NCBI RefSeq assembly: GCF_000328685.1 | Contig: NC_019974.1 | Coordinates: forward strand, 1,355,001-1,419,000 | DNA from: Natronococcus occultus SP4 | GTDB taxonomy: Archaea > Halobacteriota > Halobacteria > Halobacteriales > Natrialbaceae | DNA length: 64,000 bases | Reading direction: 5' to 3' | Shown here: positions 1 to 9,131 of the stretch, piece by piece | Position numbering within the stretch: position 1 is the stretch's first letter | Layout: each line of letters begins with the position of its first letter | Notes under the pieces: model-generated | Database searches by the model: none | Seen by the model: the letters and a program-made list of their open reading frames with translations, nothing else | What the model was told of the DNA's origin: nothing | Translations under genes and position numbers: made by a program

Positions 1-1281
1 ATCTTCCGCGGAGCGCTCGACGTCCGCGCGACCGAGATCAACGAGGAGATGAAAGTCGCCTGCGCCCGCGCGCTCGCCCAGCTCGCCCGCGAGGACGTCC
101 CTGACGCCGTCGTCAAGGCCTACGGCGACGAGCCACTGCAGTACGGGCCCGACTACATCATCCCGAAGCCGGTCGATCCGCGGGTCCTGTTCCGGGTTGC
201 GCCCGCCGTCGCCGAGGCGGCGATGGAAAGCGGCGCCGCCCGCACCGAGATCGACCTCGACGAGTACGAAGAACAGCTGGAAGCCCGGCTGGGCAAGTCC
301 CGCGAGATGATGCGGGTCGTCCTGAACAAGGCCAAAAGCGACCCCAAGCGGGTCGCCCTGGCGGAGGGCGAGAACGAGAAGATGATCCGGGCGGCCTACC
401 AGATCCAGGAGCAGGGGATCGCGATGCCGATCCTGATCGGCGACGAGAGCGAGATCCGCCAGACCGCCGCGAACCTCGGGCTGGACTTCGAGCCCCAGGT
501 CGCGGATCCGTCCGTCGGGGACTACGAGGCCTACGCCGAGCGGCTCCACGAGCTGCGCCAGCGCAAGGGGATCACCCGAACCGAGGCGGGCGAGCTCATC
601 GAGACCGACTCGAACTACTTCGGGAGCGTGATGGTCGAACAGGGTGACGCCGACGCTCTGCTGACCGGGCTCTCGTATCACTACCCCTCCGCGCTGCGCC
701 CGCCCTTGCAGGTGATCGGCACCGCCGACGACGTCGACTACGCCGCTGGCGTCTACATGCTCACGTTCAAGAATCGGGTCATCTTCATCGCCGACGCGAC
801 GGTCAACCAGGACCCGGACGAGGAGGTCCTCGCGGAGGTGACCAAACAGACCGGCAAGCTCGCTCGCCGGTTCAACGTCGAGCCCCGCGCGGCGCTGTTG
901 TCGTACTCGAACTTCGGCAGCGTCGACAACGAGGGGACCCGCAAACCCCGCCGAGCCGCAACCCAGCTCCAGAACGATCCCGAGGTTGACTTCCCGGTCG
1001 ACGGCGAGATGCAAGCCGACACCGCCGTCGTCGAGGACATCCTCGAGGGGACCTACGGCTTCTCCGAGCTCGAGGAACCCGCCAACGTGCTGGTCTTCCC
1101 GAACCTCGAGTCGGGCAACATCGGCTACAAGCTGCTCCAGCGACTCGGGGGCGCCGAGGCGATCGGACCGATGCTCGTCGGGATGGACGAGCCCGTCCAC
1201 GTCCTCCAGCGGGGCGACGAGGTCAAAGACATCGTCAACCTCGCGGGCGTGGCGGTCGTCGACGCCCAGCAGGACGAGTAA
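1..1281 (+). CDS. maeB: NADP-dependent malic enzyme, C-terminal part (cut by window edge)
   Basis: This is the 3' part of a MaeB-type malic enzyme, which decarboxylates malate to pyruvate with NAD(P). The frame is open from base 1, so the catalytic N-terminus lies outside the window; the first ATG at 49 is internal. Visible residues 1-90 are the end of the NAD-binding malic domain (for example [15 protein letters not shown]). The rest is the phosphotransacetylase-like C-terminal domain found in long MaeB proteins, beginning near [16 protein letters not shown] and including [19 protein letters not shown]. That domain is regulatory rather than catalytic in characterised MaeB proteins. The last 15 codons are duplicated 151 bases downstream. 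Identity is confident; cofactor preference cannot be judged from this part. Confidence 0.9.
   Translation: MFRGALDVRATEINEEMKVACARALAQLAREDVPDAVVKAYGDEPLQYGPDYIIPKPVDPRVLFRVAPAVAEAAMESGAARTEIDLDEYEEQLEARLGKSREMMRVVLNKAKSDPKRVALAEGENEKMIRAAYQIQEQGIAMPILIGDESEIRQTAANLGLDFEPQVADPSVGDYEAYAERLHELRQRKGITRTEAGELIETDSNYFGSVMVEQGDADALLTGLSYHYPSALRPPLQVIGTADDVDYAAGVYMLTFKNRVIFIADATVNQDPDEEVLAEVTKQTGKLARRFNVEPRAALLSYSNFGSVDNEGTRKPRRAATQLQNDPEVDFPVDGEMQADTAVVEDILEGTYGFSELEEPANVLVFPNLESGNIGYKLLQRLGGAEAIGPMLVGMDEPVHVLQRGDEVKDIVNLAGVAVVDAQQDE
1237..1269 (+). repeat. Direct repeat, copy 1 (3' end of maeB)
   Basis: Thirty-three bases inside the last codons of maeB are repeated exactly at 1388-1420. Counting the following bases through the stop codon, 42 of 45 positions match. 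The repeat codes [11 protein letters not shown] followed by Q or E, D, E and stop. Confidence 0.95.
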
Positions 1282-1304
1282 CACCCGCGAACGACCGGAG
1301 GGAG

Positions 1305-1334
1305 TGAGCGGCTCTTTTTTGGTCGAGATTTTTT
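1305..1334 (+). terminator. Probable T-rich transcription terminator of maeB
   Basis: Shortly after the maeB stop a small GAGC/GCTC inverted repeat runs into two T-runs (six Ts ending at 1320 and six more ending at 1334). T-tracts terminate transcription in archaea. The T-runs are seen; their use as a terminator is inferred. Confidence 0.55.
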
Positions 1335-1387
1335 GCGTGAGTGGTGGCGAGTAGAACGAGCCACCCGAACGGAAAAAAGGTCGGTCT

Positions 1388-1420
1388 AACCTCGCGGGCG
1401 TGGCGGTCGTCGACGCCCAG
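1388..1420 (+). repeat. Direct repeat, copy 2 (stranded copy of the maeB 3' end)
   Basis: Exact copy of 1237-1269 lying in non-coding DNA, followed by GAAGACGAGTAG, which would still read E-D-E-stop. It is not attached to any open gene, so it is a relic of duplication or of recombination at the end of maeB. Confidence 0.95.
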
Positions 1421-1528
1421 GAAGACGAGTAGTCGAACGATCGAGTCGCCTCGCGGCTCTCGCGTCCGCGAACACGAGGACGGACACCGAGATTCTTTTG
1501 TGGTATCGATCCCTCGAATTTTCACAGC

Positions 1529-2944
1529 ATGACAGATCGATCCGCGTCCTCGTCCACGAATACCGCCGCGGCGACCGACTCGCGCCATCGCAGACGGCTC
1601 CTCGGTGCCGTCGGCGCGGCCGCGACCGCGGGGCTCGCGGGGTGTACCCTGTGGGACCCGTCCGAGGACGACCCCGAGACGAACGCCGATCCGGACGTCG
1701 CCGAGGGCGTCTCGACGTACGCGACTCACCCGGACGACGACGTGACCATGTTCCGTCGGGGGCTGCGACGGCTCGGCTACTATCCCGACGAGACCGTCCC
1801 CGACGCCGTCAGCGTCAACTGGTCGTTCCCGATCAACAACGTCGGCCACACCGCGGCGAAGTCGAGCCCGCTGCCGACGCCCGACGGCGAGACGATCGTG
1901 ATCGCCGGGGACACCGGGTTCGTCCACGGCGTCCAGCCCTCGGGGGAGCCCCGCTGGCTGACCGAAACCGGCGCGACCGATCTCGGCTTTCACGGTTCGC
2001 CGGCGATCGTCGACAACACCGCCTACATCGGCGGTTACGACGGCGACCTGTACGCGATCGACGTCGAGACCGGCGAGATCGTCTGGCACACTCCATCCCA
2101 CGAACTCGAGGGGACGCTGGCGATCGGGTCGAGTCCCGCCTACTACGACGGGACGCTGTACGTGATCGCCGAGTACGGTAGCCCCTCTTCGGGTGCGCTG
2201 TGGACGTTCGACGCCACGACGGGCGAGCCGACCTGGCACGACGACCGCATCTGGGGCCAGCCCCACCCCTCGCCGACCGTCGACCTCGAGACGGGACGGA
2301 TCTGTGCGGGGTCGAACGACGGCGTCGTCTACTGCTGGGAGTTCCCCGACCTCGAGTTCGCCTGGGAGTTCCAGACCGGGGGCGAGGACGGCCCCGACGG
2401 CGAGGAACGGGCCGACGGCGAGTTCAACCTCGGCGCCGAGATCAAGGGAACGATCGCGGCCCACGACGGCTACGGCTACGTCGGCTCCTGGGACGAGCAG
2501 TTCTACTGTATCGACCTCGAGGACGGCACCGAGGAGTGGGCCTTCGAGTTCGAGCACCGGTCGATGGCAAACCCCGCGCTCGACCCGGAGGAAGACGTCG
2601 TCTACACCGGGAGCAACGACGACCACGTCTACGCGATCGACTGTGAGACCGGTGACCAGCTGTGGGCGACCGACGTCAACGGCTCGATCATCGGCGCGGT
2701 GACCGTCACCGCGGGCTCCGTCCTCGTCGGCTCCTACGACTCGCACCTGTACGCGCTTGATAAAGAGACCGGGGAACGGCGCTGGCGAGTACAGAACCGC
2801 GGCCACGTCACGAGCGCGCCGGTCCCCCACGACGATCGGATCTACTACGCCGAGCGGGGCGTCTTCACGAACTACTGGGACGACGACGCCGAGACGATCC
2901 TCGAGGAACCGGGCCACGCTTACTGCCTCGTTCCCGACGAGTGA
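1529..2944 (+). CDS. Exported PQQ-type beta-propeller lipoprotein
   Basis: A 471-residue exported protein. The N-terminus has a run of arginines (residues 19-23), a hydrophobic stretch and a lipobox GLAGC with Cys39, so it is a likely Tat-exported lipoprotein anchored outside the cell membrane. The mature part has repeated propeller blades with the PQQ/quinoprotein-type signature, for example YAIDVETGEIVW, FYCIDLEDGTEEW and VYAIDCETGDQLW. In haloarchaea most such proteins are structural or binding propellers, not proven PQQ enzymes, and no substrate can be inferred. Start chosen at the ATG before the Tat signal, with a T-rich promoter-like stretch about 30 bases upstream. It stands alone, downstream of maeB on the same strand. 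Confidence 0.85.
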   Translation: MTDRSASSSTNTAAATDSRHRRRLLGAVGAAATAGLAGCTLWDPSEDDPETNADPDVAEGVSTYATHPDDDVTMFRRGLRRLGYYPDETVPDAVSVNWSFPINNVGHTAAKSSPLPTPDGETIVIAGDTGFVHGVQPSGEPRWLTETGATDLGFHGSPAIVDNTAYIGGYDGDLYAIDVETGEIVWHTPSHELEGTLAIGSSPAYYDGTLYVIAEYGSPSSGALWTFDATTGEPTWHDDRIWGQPHPSPTVDLETGRICAGSNDGVVYCWEFPDLEFAWEFQTGGEDGPDGEERADGEFNLGAEIKGTIAAHDGYGYVGSWDEQFYCIDLEDGTEEWAFEFEHRSMANPALDPEEDVVYTGSNDDHVYAIDCETGDQLWATDVNGSIIGAVTVTAGSVLVGSYDSHLYALDKETGERRWRVQNRGHVTSAPVPHDDRIYYAERGVFTNYWDDDAETILEEPGHAYCLVPDE

Positions 2945-3016
2945 CCCGCAGCTGGGCGAAATCGCGGGGCGATCCGAAAGCGTGGATTCAAGTATCCGCC
3001 GGAACGTTGTCCGAGT

Positions 3017-3388
3017 ATGCAAGACCAGGGACGCTCTACGCGCAAGCGAACCGGTGGCCGACTGAAGAACGTCCGAAAGCGCCGCAAGAACGAGCTCGGT
3101 CGACTCCCGACCGAGACCCAGGTCGGCGAGCCCCGGTTCCGGGTCGTCGACGTCCGAGGTACCGACACGAAGACTCGCGCGCTCGCGACCGACGTCGCGA
3201 ACGTCAACGACGGCGGCGAGACGATCACCGCCGAGATCGAGGACGTCGTCGAGAACGACGCCAACCCCAACTACGTCCGACGGAACATCATCACGAAAGG
3301 CGCCGTCATCGAGACCTCCGAGGGACAGGCCCGCGTGACCTCCCGTCCCGGTCAGACCGGCCAGGTCAACGCCGTTCTTCTCGACTGA
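3017..3388 (+). CDS. rps8e: 30S ribosomal protein S8e
   Basis: A 123-residue protein matching archaeal ribosomal protein S8e along its whole length, a component of the small ribosomal subunit present in archaea and eukaryotes. The family's basic N-terminus is visible (GRSTRKRTGGRLKNVRKRRK), followed by the central fold with NPNYVRRNIITKGAVIET and the end GQVNAVLLD. Length is normal for archaea. It is an isolated gene, 72 bases after the propeller lipoprotein on the same strand. Its high lysine/arginine content contrasts with the acidic proteins around it, as expected for an RNA-binding protein. Confidence 0.97.
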   Translation: MQDQGRSTRKRTGGRLKNVRKRRKNELGRLPTETQVGEPRFRVVDVRGTDTKTRALATDVANVNDGGETITAEIEDVVENDANPNYVRRNIITKGAVIETSEGQARVTSRPGQTGQVNAVLLD

Positions 3389-3443
3389 ATCGCGGCTACT
3401 GAACTGTTTCTGCTGCCACGACTCCAGCGAGCCGTTAGGCCGG

Positions 3444-3656
3444 TCAGCGCCACTCCTCGAGATCGACGAACGCGCTCGCGTTCGCACTCAGCCACACCGT
3501 CGGCTTCCGCTCGTCCGGACAGTTGGCGGGGGAGACCGTTCGACGATCGTCTCCGCCCTCGTCGGCGACGACCGCGGCGTCGAGGAGCGGCGTCGAGGAT
3601 TCGGAATCAGTCGATCGATTGCGGTTCGGGACGTCCTCGGTCGAGCGTCCTCCCAT
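3444..3656 (-). CDS. Small haloarchaeal protein, DUF7511-like
   Basis: A 70-residue protein with no membrane segment. The C-terminal 45 residues, ending KPTVWLSANASAFVDLEEWR, resemble a small haloarchaeal family I recall as DUF7511, whose members end in a W-(L/I)-(S/T)-A...D-L motif. The N-terminal 25 residues are low-complexity and polar. Function unknown. It is convergent with rps8e (56-base gap) and lies downstream of the AbrB-PhoU regulator on the same strand. Family assignment is from memory of the motif, so moderate. Confidence 0.6.
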   Translation of the reverse strand: MGGRSTEDVPNRNRSTDSESSTPLLDAAVVADEGGDDRRTVSPANCPDERKPTVWLSANASAFVDLEEWR

Positions 3657-3778
3657 AGTCGTTGTGACGTCGAATCGACCTATATCGGTTGCTAGTTGTG
3701 CTATTGAGGGGATCGTACCCGTCGCGAGACGACCGTAGGGAGCCGTACCCGGGACGGGTCAGGGCCGAATCGAACGGC

Positions 3779-4774
3779 TCAGGGCCGCGGTGCGGCCTTC
3801 TGGAGGGCCGTCTCGGCGATGTTGCCGCCGTAGTCGGCGCTTCGAGACAGCGAGTCGACGATCAGTCCGAGCGACTGGGCCTGGACGGGTTCGAGGTCCC
3901 GGAGGATGTCGTCGATGTAGCGGGTGTGCTCGTCGATCTCGAGGACAGCCTCCCGGGCCGCGTGGCCGAGCCGGTTGGCCTCGTCGGTCTCCTCGGCGAA
4001 CAGCGCGTCCATCGCCTTCTCGAGGACGTCGGCGGCGTCGGTCCGCAGGGCGATCAGCGCCTCGGCGACGTCCTCGGGGATCGCGTCGAGCTTGAGCGCG
4101 AGATTGGAAATTTTGGCAGCGTGGTCGGCGACCCGCTCGAGCTGGCGGGCGCTGGAGTGAAAGTCGAAGCAGTCCTCACGGGGGACGCCGAGCTCCTCGG
4201 CTGCCCGCGGGGAGCGAAGCGTCGCCCGGAAGATCCGGGAGACGACCAGCCAGAGCCGATCGACGTCGTCGTCGCGTTCGATCACGTCCTGGGCGATGTC
4301 GTCGTCGTTCTCGACTAGGGCGGTGACGGCGTCCTCGAGCATCGAGGTCGCGATCAGGCGCATCCGCGAGACGGCGTTGACGATCGACAGCTCGGCGGAG
4401 TCGAGCAAGTCCTGGATGACGACGCTGTCGGTCGTCTCTTCCAGGACCTCGACGCCGACGAGGCTCTGGGTCGCGTCCCGGATCGCGCGGCGCTGGTCGG
4501 TCGTGATCCGTCCCGCCTCCAGACGGATGATGTCGAACCCGCTGACGTACATCGTCATCACCGCCCGGGTGAGCCGCTCGCCCTCGAGGTCGGAGACGTC
4601 GAGGGTCCCCTCCTGGCGGTCGGTCTCGCTCGCGGGCGTCAGTAACAGCGAGTCGTCCTCGGGGTAACACTCGACGGTCGTGCCGGCGCTGACGCCGTTC
4701 TCGGTCGCCCACGATTTCGGCAACGAGACGGTGTACGTAGAGCCGCCGGTTACCTGCACCTTGCGCGTCTCCAT
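3779..4774 (-). CDS. AbrB-domain plus PhoU-domain phosphate regulator
   Basis: A 331-residue protein. Residues 1-45 form a SpoVT/AbrB-type DNA-binding domain (KVQVTGGSTYTVSLPKSWA). The rest contains two PhoU-like helical repeats; the second shows the family pattern ERVADHAAKISNLAL. PhoU proteins act on Pst phosphate transport and phosphate-responsive genes; the fused AbrB domain suggests direct DNA binding. This architecture is common in archaea. The gene is divergent from pstS, sharing a 190-base promoter region, so it is the best candidate for the factor that reads the repeated motif upstream of pstS and pstB. A TATA-like box 22-30 bases upstream supports the chosen ATG and a leaderless transcript. 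The role in regulation is inferred. Confidence 0.88.
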   Translation of the reverse strand: METRKVQVTGGSTYTVSLPKSWATENGVSAGTTVECYPEDDSLLLTPASETDRQEGTLDVSDLEGERLTRAVMTMYVSGFDIIRLEAGRITTDQRRAIRDATQSLVGVEVLEETTDSVVIQDLLDSAELSIVNAVSRMRLIATSMLEDAVTALVENDDDIAQDVIERDDDVDRLWLVVSRIFRATLRSPRAAEELGVPREDCFDFHSSARQLERVADHAAKISNLALKLDAIPEDVAEALIALRTDAADVLEKAMDALFAEETDEANRLGHAAREAVLEIDEHTRYIDDILRDLEPVQAQSLGLIVDSLSRSADYGGNIAETALQKAAPRP

Positions 4775-4796
4775 ACTCCTGGGTTTGGCTTTGACC

Positions 4797-4804
4797 GTAT
4801 AAAC
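4797..4804 (-). promoter_or_regulatory. TATA-like box of the AbrB-PhoU regulator
   Basis: On the minus strand this reads GTTTATAC and lies 23-30 bases before the start codon at 4774, the spacing expected for a leaderless archaeal transcript. Confidence 0.6.
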
Positions 4805-4911
4805 GACACCGGTCTATAGAGGCGTCGTCGACCGGGCCTCGGTCGCGATCCCCGTCGCTCGTTGCGCTCTGTGGGTTCGCTGACACTGGGAACCGATGTC
4901 GAACATAGAGA

Positions 4912-4939
4912 TATATAGAAAACATAGTAGGGTACTTAG
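4912..4939 (+). promoter_or_regulatory. Phosphate-regulon motif, pstS copy
   Basis: A 28-base element starting TATATAGAA and ending TACTTAG. It matches the element at 7958-7985 upstream of pstB in 25 of 28 positions and ends 25 bases before the pstS start. It contains a TATA-like core, so it probably combines the core promoter with an adjacent regulator site. Confidence 0.8.
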
Positions 4940-4964
4940 ACGCCATCGACTATAGAGTCACCCG

Positions 4965-5939
4965 ATGGGCAACGACCCGAGATCAGGTTCTGACGGTGCG
5001 ATTTCTCGCCGTCACGTGCTGCTCGGCGCTGCCAGCGCGGGGCTGGTGGGAACGGCTGGCTGTCTCGTCCGCGGCCAGGACAGCGGTCTCGAGGGTGAGA
5101 TCGTCGTCGACGGCTCGGACACGCTGTTACCGAACAGCGCCGCAGTCGCGAGACAGTTTCAGTGGGAGAACAACCAGGTTCGCGTCTCGGTCAGCGGCTC
5201 CGGGACGGGAGCCGGGTTCCAGAGCCTCTGTCGCGACGAGATCCACCTCGCCGACGCGAGTCGCGAGATCTACGAGGACGAGGAGCAACTCTGTGAGGGA
5301 AACGGCGTCGAGTGGCTCGAACTCGAGGTCGTCATGGACGGGATCGCGATCATGAAGAACCCGGACAACGACTGGTGTGAGTCGCTCACGACCGAGGAAC
5401 TGAGCGCGCTCTGGGAGAGCGGGTCGGACGTCGAGACTTGGAGCGACCTCCGCGAGGAGTGGCCCGACGAGGAGATCAGCTTCTACGGGCGGGACTCGGC
5501 GTCGGGGACGTTCGACTACTTCACCGAGGCGGTCAACGGCGAGTCGGGCAACATCCGCTCGGATTACACCGGGACGGCCGACACCAACATGATCGTCCGC
5601 GGCGTCGAGGGCAACCCTTACGCCGTCGGTTTCGGCGGTGCCGGGTTCTACTACGAGAACGAGGACGACGTCGACCTGATCGCCATCGACGACGGCGACG
5701 GACCGGTCGAGCCGACCGCGGAGACGATCGAACAGGAGACGTACACGCCACTGTCGCGGCCGATGTACGTCTACGTGAACCTGCAGGAACTCGCCCGCGA
5801 GGAGTTCCGCGATTTCATGCGGTTCTACCTCGAGAACACCCAGGAAACCGCTCTCGACGTCGGCTTTTACGCCATTCCCGACGAAACCCGCGAGGAACAG
5901 CGGGAGCTACTCGAGGAGTATATCGGGAGGTACACATGA
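4965..5939 (+). CDS. pstS: Phosphate ABC transporter, substrate-binding lipoprotein PstS
   Basis: A 324-residue phosphate-binding protein that delivers phosphate to PstCAB. The N-terminus has twin arginines (SRRHVLLG) and lipobox VGTAGC (Cys33), so it is a Tat lipoprotein. PstS-type phosphate-loop features are visible: DGSDTLLPNS, SVSGSGTGAGFQ and YGRDSASGTFDYF, the last a typical PstS signature. First gene of the pstSCA operon; its stop codon overlaps the pstC start by three bases. Upstream is the 28-base motif shared with pstB, so phosphate-responsive transcription is likely. Length and content are normal for archaeal PstS. Confidence 0.95.
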   Translation: MGNDPRSGSDGAISRRHVLLGAASAGLVGTAGCLVRGQDSGLEGEIVVDGSDTLLPNSAAVARQFQWENNQVRVSVSGSGTGAGFQSLCRDEIHLADASREIYEDEEQLCEGNGVEWLELEVVMDGIAIMKNPDNDWCESLTTEELSALWESGSDVETWSDLREEWPDEEISFYGRDSASGTFDYFTEAVNGESGNIRSDYTGTADTNMIVRGVEGNPYAVGFGGAGFYYENEDDVDLIAIDDGDGPVEPTAETIEQETYTPLSRPMYVYVNLQELAREEFRDFMRFYLENTQETALDVGFYAIPDETREEQRELLEEYIGRYT

Positions 5940-6946
5940 GTTCGGAACCGGTCGACCTCTCGAGGACGGGCAACGACGTCGGGACGCTTGGCGACCGGGT
6001 CGCCCGGTACGCGTTCTTTGCCTGTGCGCTCGTAACGGTGCTGACGACGGTCGCGATCATCCTCGTGCTCGTTAACGGTGCCGTCGGCTTCTTCCGTGAG
6101 GAGACGCTCGTCGACGTCCTCGGGAGCGCGTTCGCGGCCGACTCGATCGGTGGCGTTCTCGATGCGTTGCGCGACGGCCTCGCCGCGCAGGTGACGCTCG
6201 TCGAGTTCCTCACCGGGACCGACTGGTCGCCGCTGATCGAGCCGACGAGCTACGGCGTTCTCCCGCTGGTCTGGGGGACGCTCGTCGTCACCGTCGGCGC
6301 CGCGATCATCGCGGTTCCGGTCGGGACGCTCACCGCCATCTACCTCTCGGAGTACGCCGACGAGCGCGTTCGTCGCACCCTGAAGCCGATCCTCGAGATC
6401 CTCGCCGGGATCCCGACGATCGTCTACGGCTTCTTCGCGCTCTCGTTTATCACGCCGATCATCCAGTCTATCTTCCCGCAGACGGGGACGTTCAACGCGG
6501 CCTCGGCCGCAATCGTCGTCGGCGTGATGATCATCCCGATGGTCTCGTCGCTGTCGGAGGACGCGATGAGCTCGGTCCCCGACTCGCTTCGCAACGCCGC
6601 CTTCGGACTCGGGGCGACCAGATTCGAGGTGTCGACCCAGGTCGTCGTCCCCGCCTCGTTGTCGGGGATCCTCGCCGCGTACGTCCTCGCGCTCTCGCGG
6701 GCGATCGGCGAGACGATGGCGGTCGCGATCGCGATGGGGATGTATCCCCAGATCTCGGCGAACCTTCTCGAGGAGATGCAGACGATGACCTCCTATATGG
6801 TTCAGGTCGGGATCAGCGACGTCTCGGTCGGCTCGGTTCAGTACCAGAGCCTGTTTGCTGTCGGATTGCTGTTGTTCGCGATGACGTTCGCGATGAACGT
6901 CTTTAGCATGTGGATTCGGTCCCGGTACCGGGAGGAGTACCAATGA
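5936..6946 (+). CDS. pstC: Phosphate ABC transporter permease PstC
   Basis: A 336-residue inner-membrane permease. Start taken as the ATG overlapping the pstS stop (ATGA arrangement); the frame stays open further upstream only as a shadow of pstS. About six to seven hydrophobic segments follow. The ABC permease coupling region is seen as [16 protein letters not shown], with the preceding [20 protein letters not shown] typical of PstC/PstA. An extracytoplasmic loop of about 70 residues separates the first segment from the core. Forms the channel with PstA. Translationally coupled to both neighbours. Confidence 0.95.
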   Translation: MSSEPVDLSRTGNDVGTLGDRVARYAFFACALVTVLTTVAIILVLVNGAVGFFREETLVDVLGSAFAADSIGGVLDALRDGLAAQVTLVEFLTGTDWSPLIEPTSYGVLPLVWGTLVVTVGAAIIAVPVGTLTAIYLSEYADERVRRTLKPILEILAGIPTIVYGFFALSFITPIIQSIFPQTGTFNAASAAIVVGVMIIPMVSSLSEDAMSSVPDSLRNAAFGLGATRFEVSTQVVVPASLSGILAAYVLALSRAIGETMAVAIAMGMYPQISANLLEEMQTMTSYMVQVGISDVSVGSVQYQSLFAVGLLLFAMTFAMNVFSMWIRSRYREEYQ

Positions 6947-7875
6947 GCGCTGATACCGACACGACGTTCGATTTCGAAGGATCGTCGATCGCACGCAAGC
7001 GACTCTACGGGCAGATCTTCCTCGGGCTGTGTATCTCCGCGGCGATGGTCGGCATCGTCGCCCTGATCGCCCTGCTCGCGGACGTGCTCTACGAGGCCTG
7101 GGGCTGGCTCACCTGGGAGTTTCTCACCCACCCACCGTCGCAGGTACCGGAACACTTCATCCCCGAGAATTACGGGAACCTGGAGACGGGTCCGGCCGGA
7201 ATCTATCCCGCAATCGTCGGCTCGATCTACCTGATCGTGCTGACGGCGGTGTTTACCCTCTTCTTGGGGGTCGGCGCGGCGATCTACCTCGAGGAGTACG
7301 CCCCTGACACCCGCCTCACGCAGTTCATCGAGGCAAACATCACGAACCTGGCGGGCGTTCCTTCGATCGTCTACGGGCTGCTCGGGCTGGCGATGTTCGT
7401 TCGGGCGCTCCAGACCGGAGCGAGCCTGATCGCCGGTGCGTTGACCCTGACGCTGCTTATCCTGCCGATCGTCATCGTCTCCTCCCAGGAGGCGCTCAGG
7501 GCGGTTCCGGATTCGATGCGTCAGGCCTCCTACGGCACCGGTGCGACGAAGTGGCAGACGATCCGCAACGTCGTCCTTCCGGAGGCGATCCCCGGTATCA
7601 TGACGGGGATCATCCTCTCGCTGTCGCGGGCGATCGGCGAGACGGCTCCGATCCTGATGGTCGGTGCGGCGTCGTCGATGTTCGCTCCGCCGGAGCTGAC
7701 CGATCCGACCGGTGCCTTCAGCGCGATGCCGACGACGATCTTCGACTGGGTGACGCTACCCGACGCGGCGTTCCAGCACGTTGCCGCGGCCGGGATCGTC
7801 GTCCTGCTAACGATCCTCCTGTTGATGAACGCGGTCGCGATCCTCGTCAGGAACCGGTACGATCGGCGGGCCTGA
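6943..7875 (+). CDS. pstA: Phosphate ABC transporter permease PstA
   Basis: A 310-residue permease partner of PstC. Start chosen at the ATG overlapping the pstC stop by three bases. It has the PstA pattern [20 protein letters not shown] followed by the coupling helix region [16 protein letters not shown], and about six membrane segments. Last gene of the pstSCA transcription unit: a 134-base gap with its own promoter-like motif separates it from pstB, unusual because pstB commonly follows in the same operon. Confidence 0.95.
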   Translation: MSADTDTTFDFEGSSIARKRLYGQIFLGLCISAAMVGIVALIALLADVLYEAWGWLTWEFLTHPPSQVPEHFIPENYGNLETGPAGIYPAIVGSIYLIVLTAVFTLFLGVGAAIYLEEYAPDTRLTQFIEANITNLAGVPSIVYGLLGLAMFVRALQTGASLIAGALTLTLLILPIVIVSSQEALRAVPDSMRQASYGTGATKWQTIRNVVLPEAIPGIMTGIILSLSRAIGETAPILMVGAASSMFAPPELTDPTGAFSAMPTTIFDWVTLPDAAFQHVAAAGIVVLLTILLLMNAVAILVRNRYDRRA

Positions 7876-7957
7876 TTCGAATCTCTATACCGCCGTTGTC
7901 CTCGAGAACCGCTCGCTTCGTCCGATACCGCTCGAGAGATCGCGAGGACTATAGCGC

Positions 7958-7985
7958 TATATAGAAGACATAGTATGGTATTTAG
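7958..7985 (+). promoter_or_regulatory. Phosphate-regulon motif, pstB copy
   Basis: Second copy of the 28-base element (starts TATATAGAAGACATAG, ends GTATTTAG), differing from the pstS copy at three positions, and ending 24 bases before the pstB ATG. It indicates that pstB has its own promoter under the same control as pstS. Confidence 0.8.
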
Positions 7986-8009
7986 GGGTGCCGTCCCTTC
8001 GCTGACGTG

Positions 8010-9002
8010 ATGAGCGACGAGACGAGCGACCGGCGAACCGGGCTGCGATCGACGCTCGCGTCGGTCGGCTCCGACCGCGGGCGTTTCGCAATCGGTAACT
8101 TGCTCAGCACCAATGCCGAGACAACCGGTATGACTGCAAACAGCGGGTCCGAAGCGGTCGAGACGACACCCGAAGAGACGGCGCCGGCCAGCACCGGATC
8201 CGGAGCCGAGATGCCAAGCGCCGACGAACCGCTCGGATCGCCGCGTGTCGACGACGCGATCATCGAGTCTCGGAACCTCGATGTCTTCTACGGCGACACG
8301 CAGGCCCTGCAAGGAATCAACATGGACATCCCCGAGAAGCAGGTGACGGCACTCATCGGTCCCTCGGGCTGTGGGAAATCCACCTTCCTGCGGTCGATCA
8401 ACCGGATGAACGACCTGATCGACGTCGCCCGCGTCGAGGGAGAGCTGTACTTCCACGGGAAGGACATCTACGACGAGGACGTCGACCCCGTCGCCCTGCG
8501 CCGGAAGATCGGGATGGTCTTCCAGAAGCCAAACCCCTTCCCCAAGTCGATCTTCGACAACGTCGCCTACGGGTTGCGCGTCCAGGGGAAAGACGACGAC
8601 GTCGAGGAGAAGGTCCATCAAGCGCTCGAGCGAGCCGCCCTGCTGGACGAGGTCGAGGATCAGCTAGACGAGAGCGGCCTCGACCTCTCGGGCGGGCAAC
8701 AACAGCGGCTCTGTATCGCCCGTGCGATCGCGACCGACCCCGAGGTCATCCTGATGGACGAGCCCGCCTCGGCACTGGACCCGGTCGCGACCTCGAAGAT
8801 CGAGGACCTGGTCGAGGAACTCGCCCAGGAGTACACCGTCGCGATCGTCACCCACAACATGCAGCAGGCGGCCCGCATCTCCGACAAGACCGCCGTCTTC
8901 CTCACCGGCGGGAACCTCGTCGAGTTCGACGACACCAACAAGATCTTCGAGAACCCCGAGAGCGACCGCGTCGAGGACTACATCACCGGCAAGTTCGGGT
9001 AG
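8010..9002 (+). CDS. pstB: Phosphate ABC transporter ATP-binding protein PstB, long N-terminus
   Basis: ATPase of the Pst phosphate importer, 330 residues from this ATG (a GTG lies one codon earlier). Walker A is GPSGCGKST, the Q-loop lies in [12 protein letters not shown], the signature is [14 protein letters not shown], Walker B is [13 protein letters not shown], and the switch histidine is in [11 protein letters not shown]. These are all PstB-specific forms. PstB is usually 250-280 residues; here about 85 polar residues precede the ATPase domain. An internal ATG at 8130 would remove half of the extension. The promoter motif immediately upstream favours the long form. Expressed separately from pstSCA but probably co-regulated. 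Confidence 0.95.
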   Translation: MSDETSDRRTGLRSTLASVGSDRGRFAIGNLLSTNAETTGMTANSGSEAVETTPEETAPASTGSGAEMPSADEPLGSPRVDDAIIESRNLDVFYGDTQALQGINMDIPEKQVTALIGPSGCGKSTFLRSINRMNDLIDVARVEGELYFHGKDIYDEDVDPVALRRKIGMVFQKPNPFPKSIFDNVAYGLRVQGKDDDVEEKVHQALERAALLDEVEDQLDESGLDLSGGQQQRLCIARAIATDPEVILMDEPASALDPVATSKIEDLVEELAQEYTVAIVTHNMQQAARISDKTAVFLTGGNLVEFDDTNKIFENPESDRVEDYITGKFG

Positions 9003-9100
9003 TTCCCTCGCTGGCAGTCCGACTTTTCGTTCCTTTCGGAGACGAACGTACCCGCTACGATCCGCCGACCCCCCGTACGGCCGGCTCACCCGAGCACAAG

Positions 9101-9108
9101 CTATATCT
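9101..9108 (+). promoter_or_regulatory. TATA-like box of phoU
   Basis: CTATATCT lies 24-31 bases before the phoU ATG, consistent with a separate leaderless phoU transcript. Confidence 0.55.
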
Positions 9109-9131
9109 TCGCCCGCACGGGTGGCTGAACC

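Noticed and set aside
1235..3487. A 750-residue open frame on the minus strand opposite the propeller lipoprotein and S8e genes
   Set aside because: High-GC DNA keeps antisense frames open. It reads as Arg/Val/Asp-rich shadow with no family features, while the plus strand holds two recognised genes.
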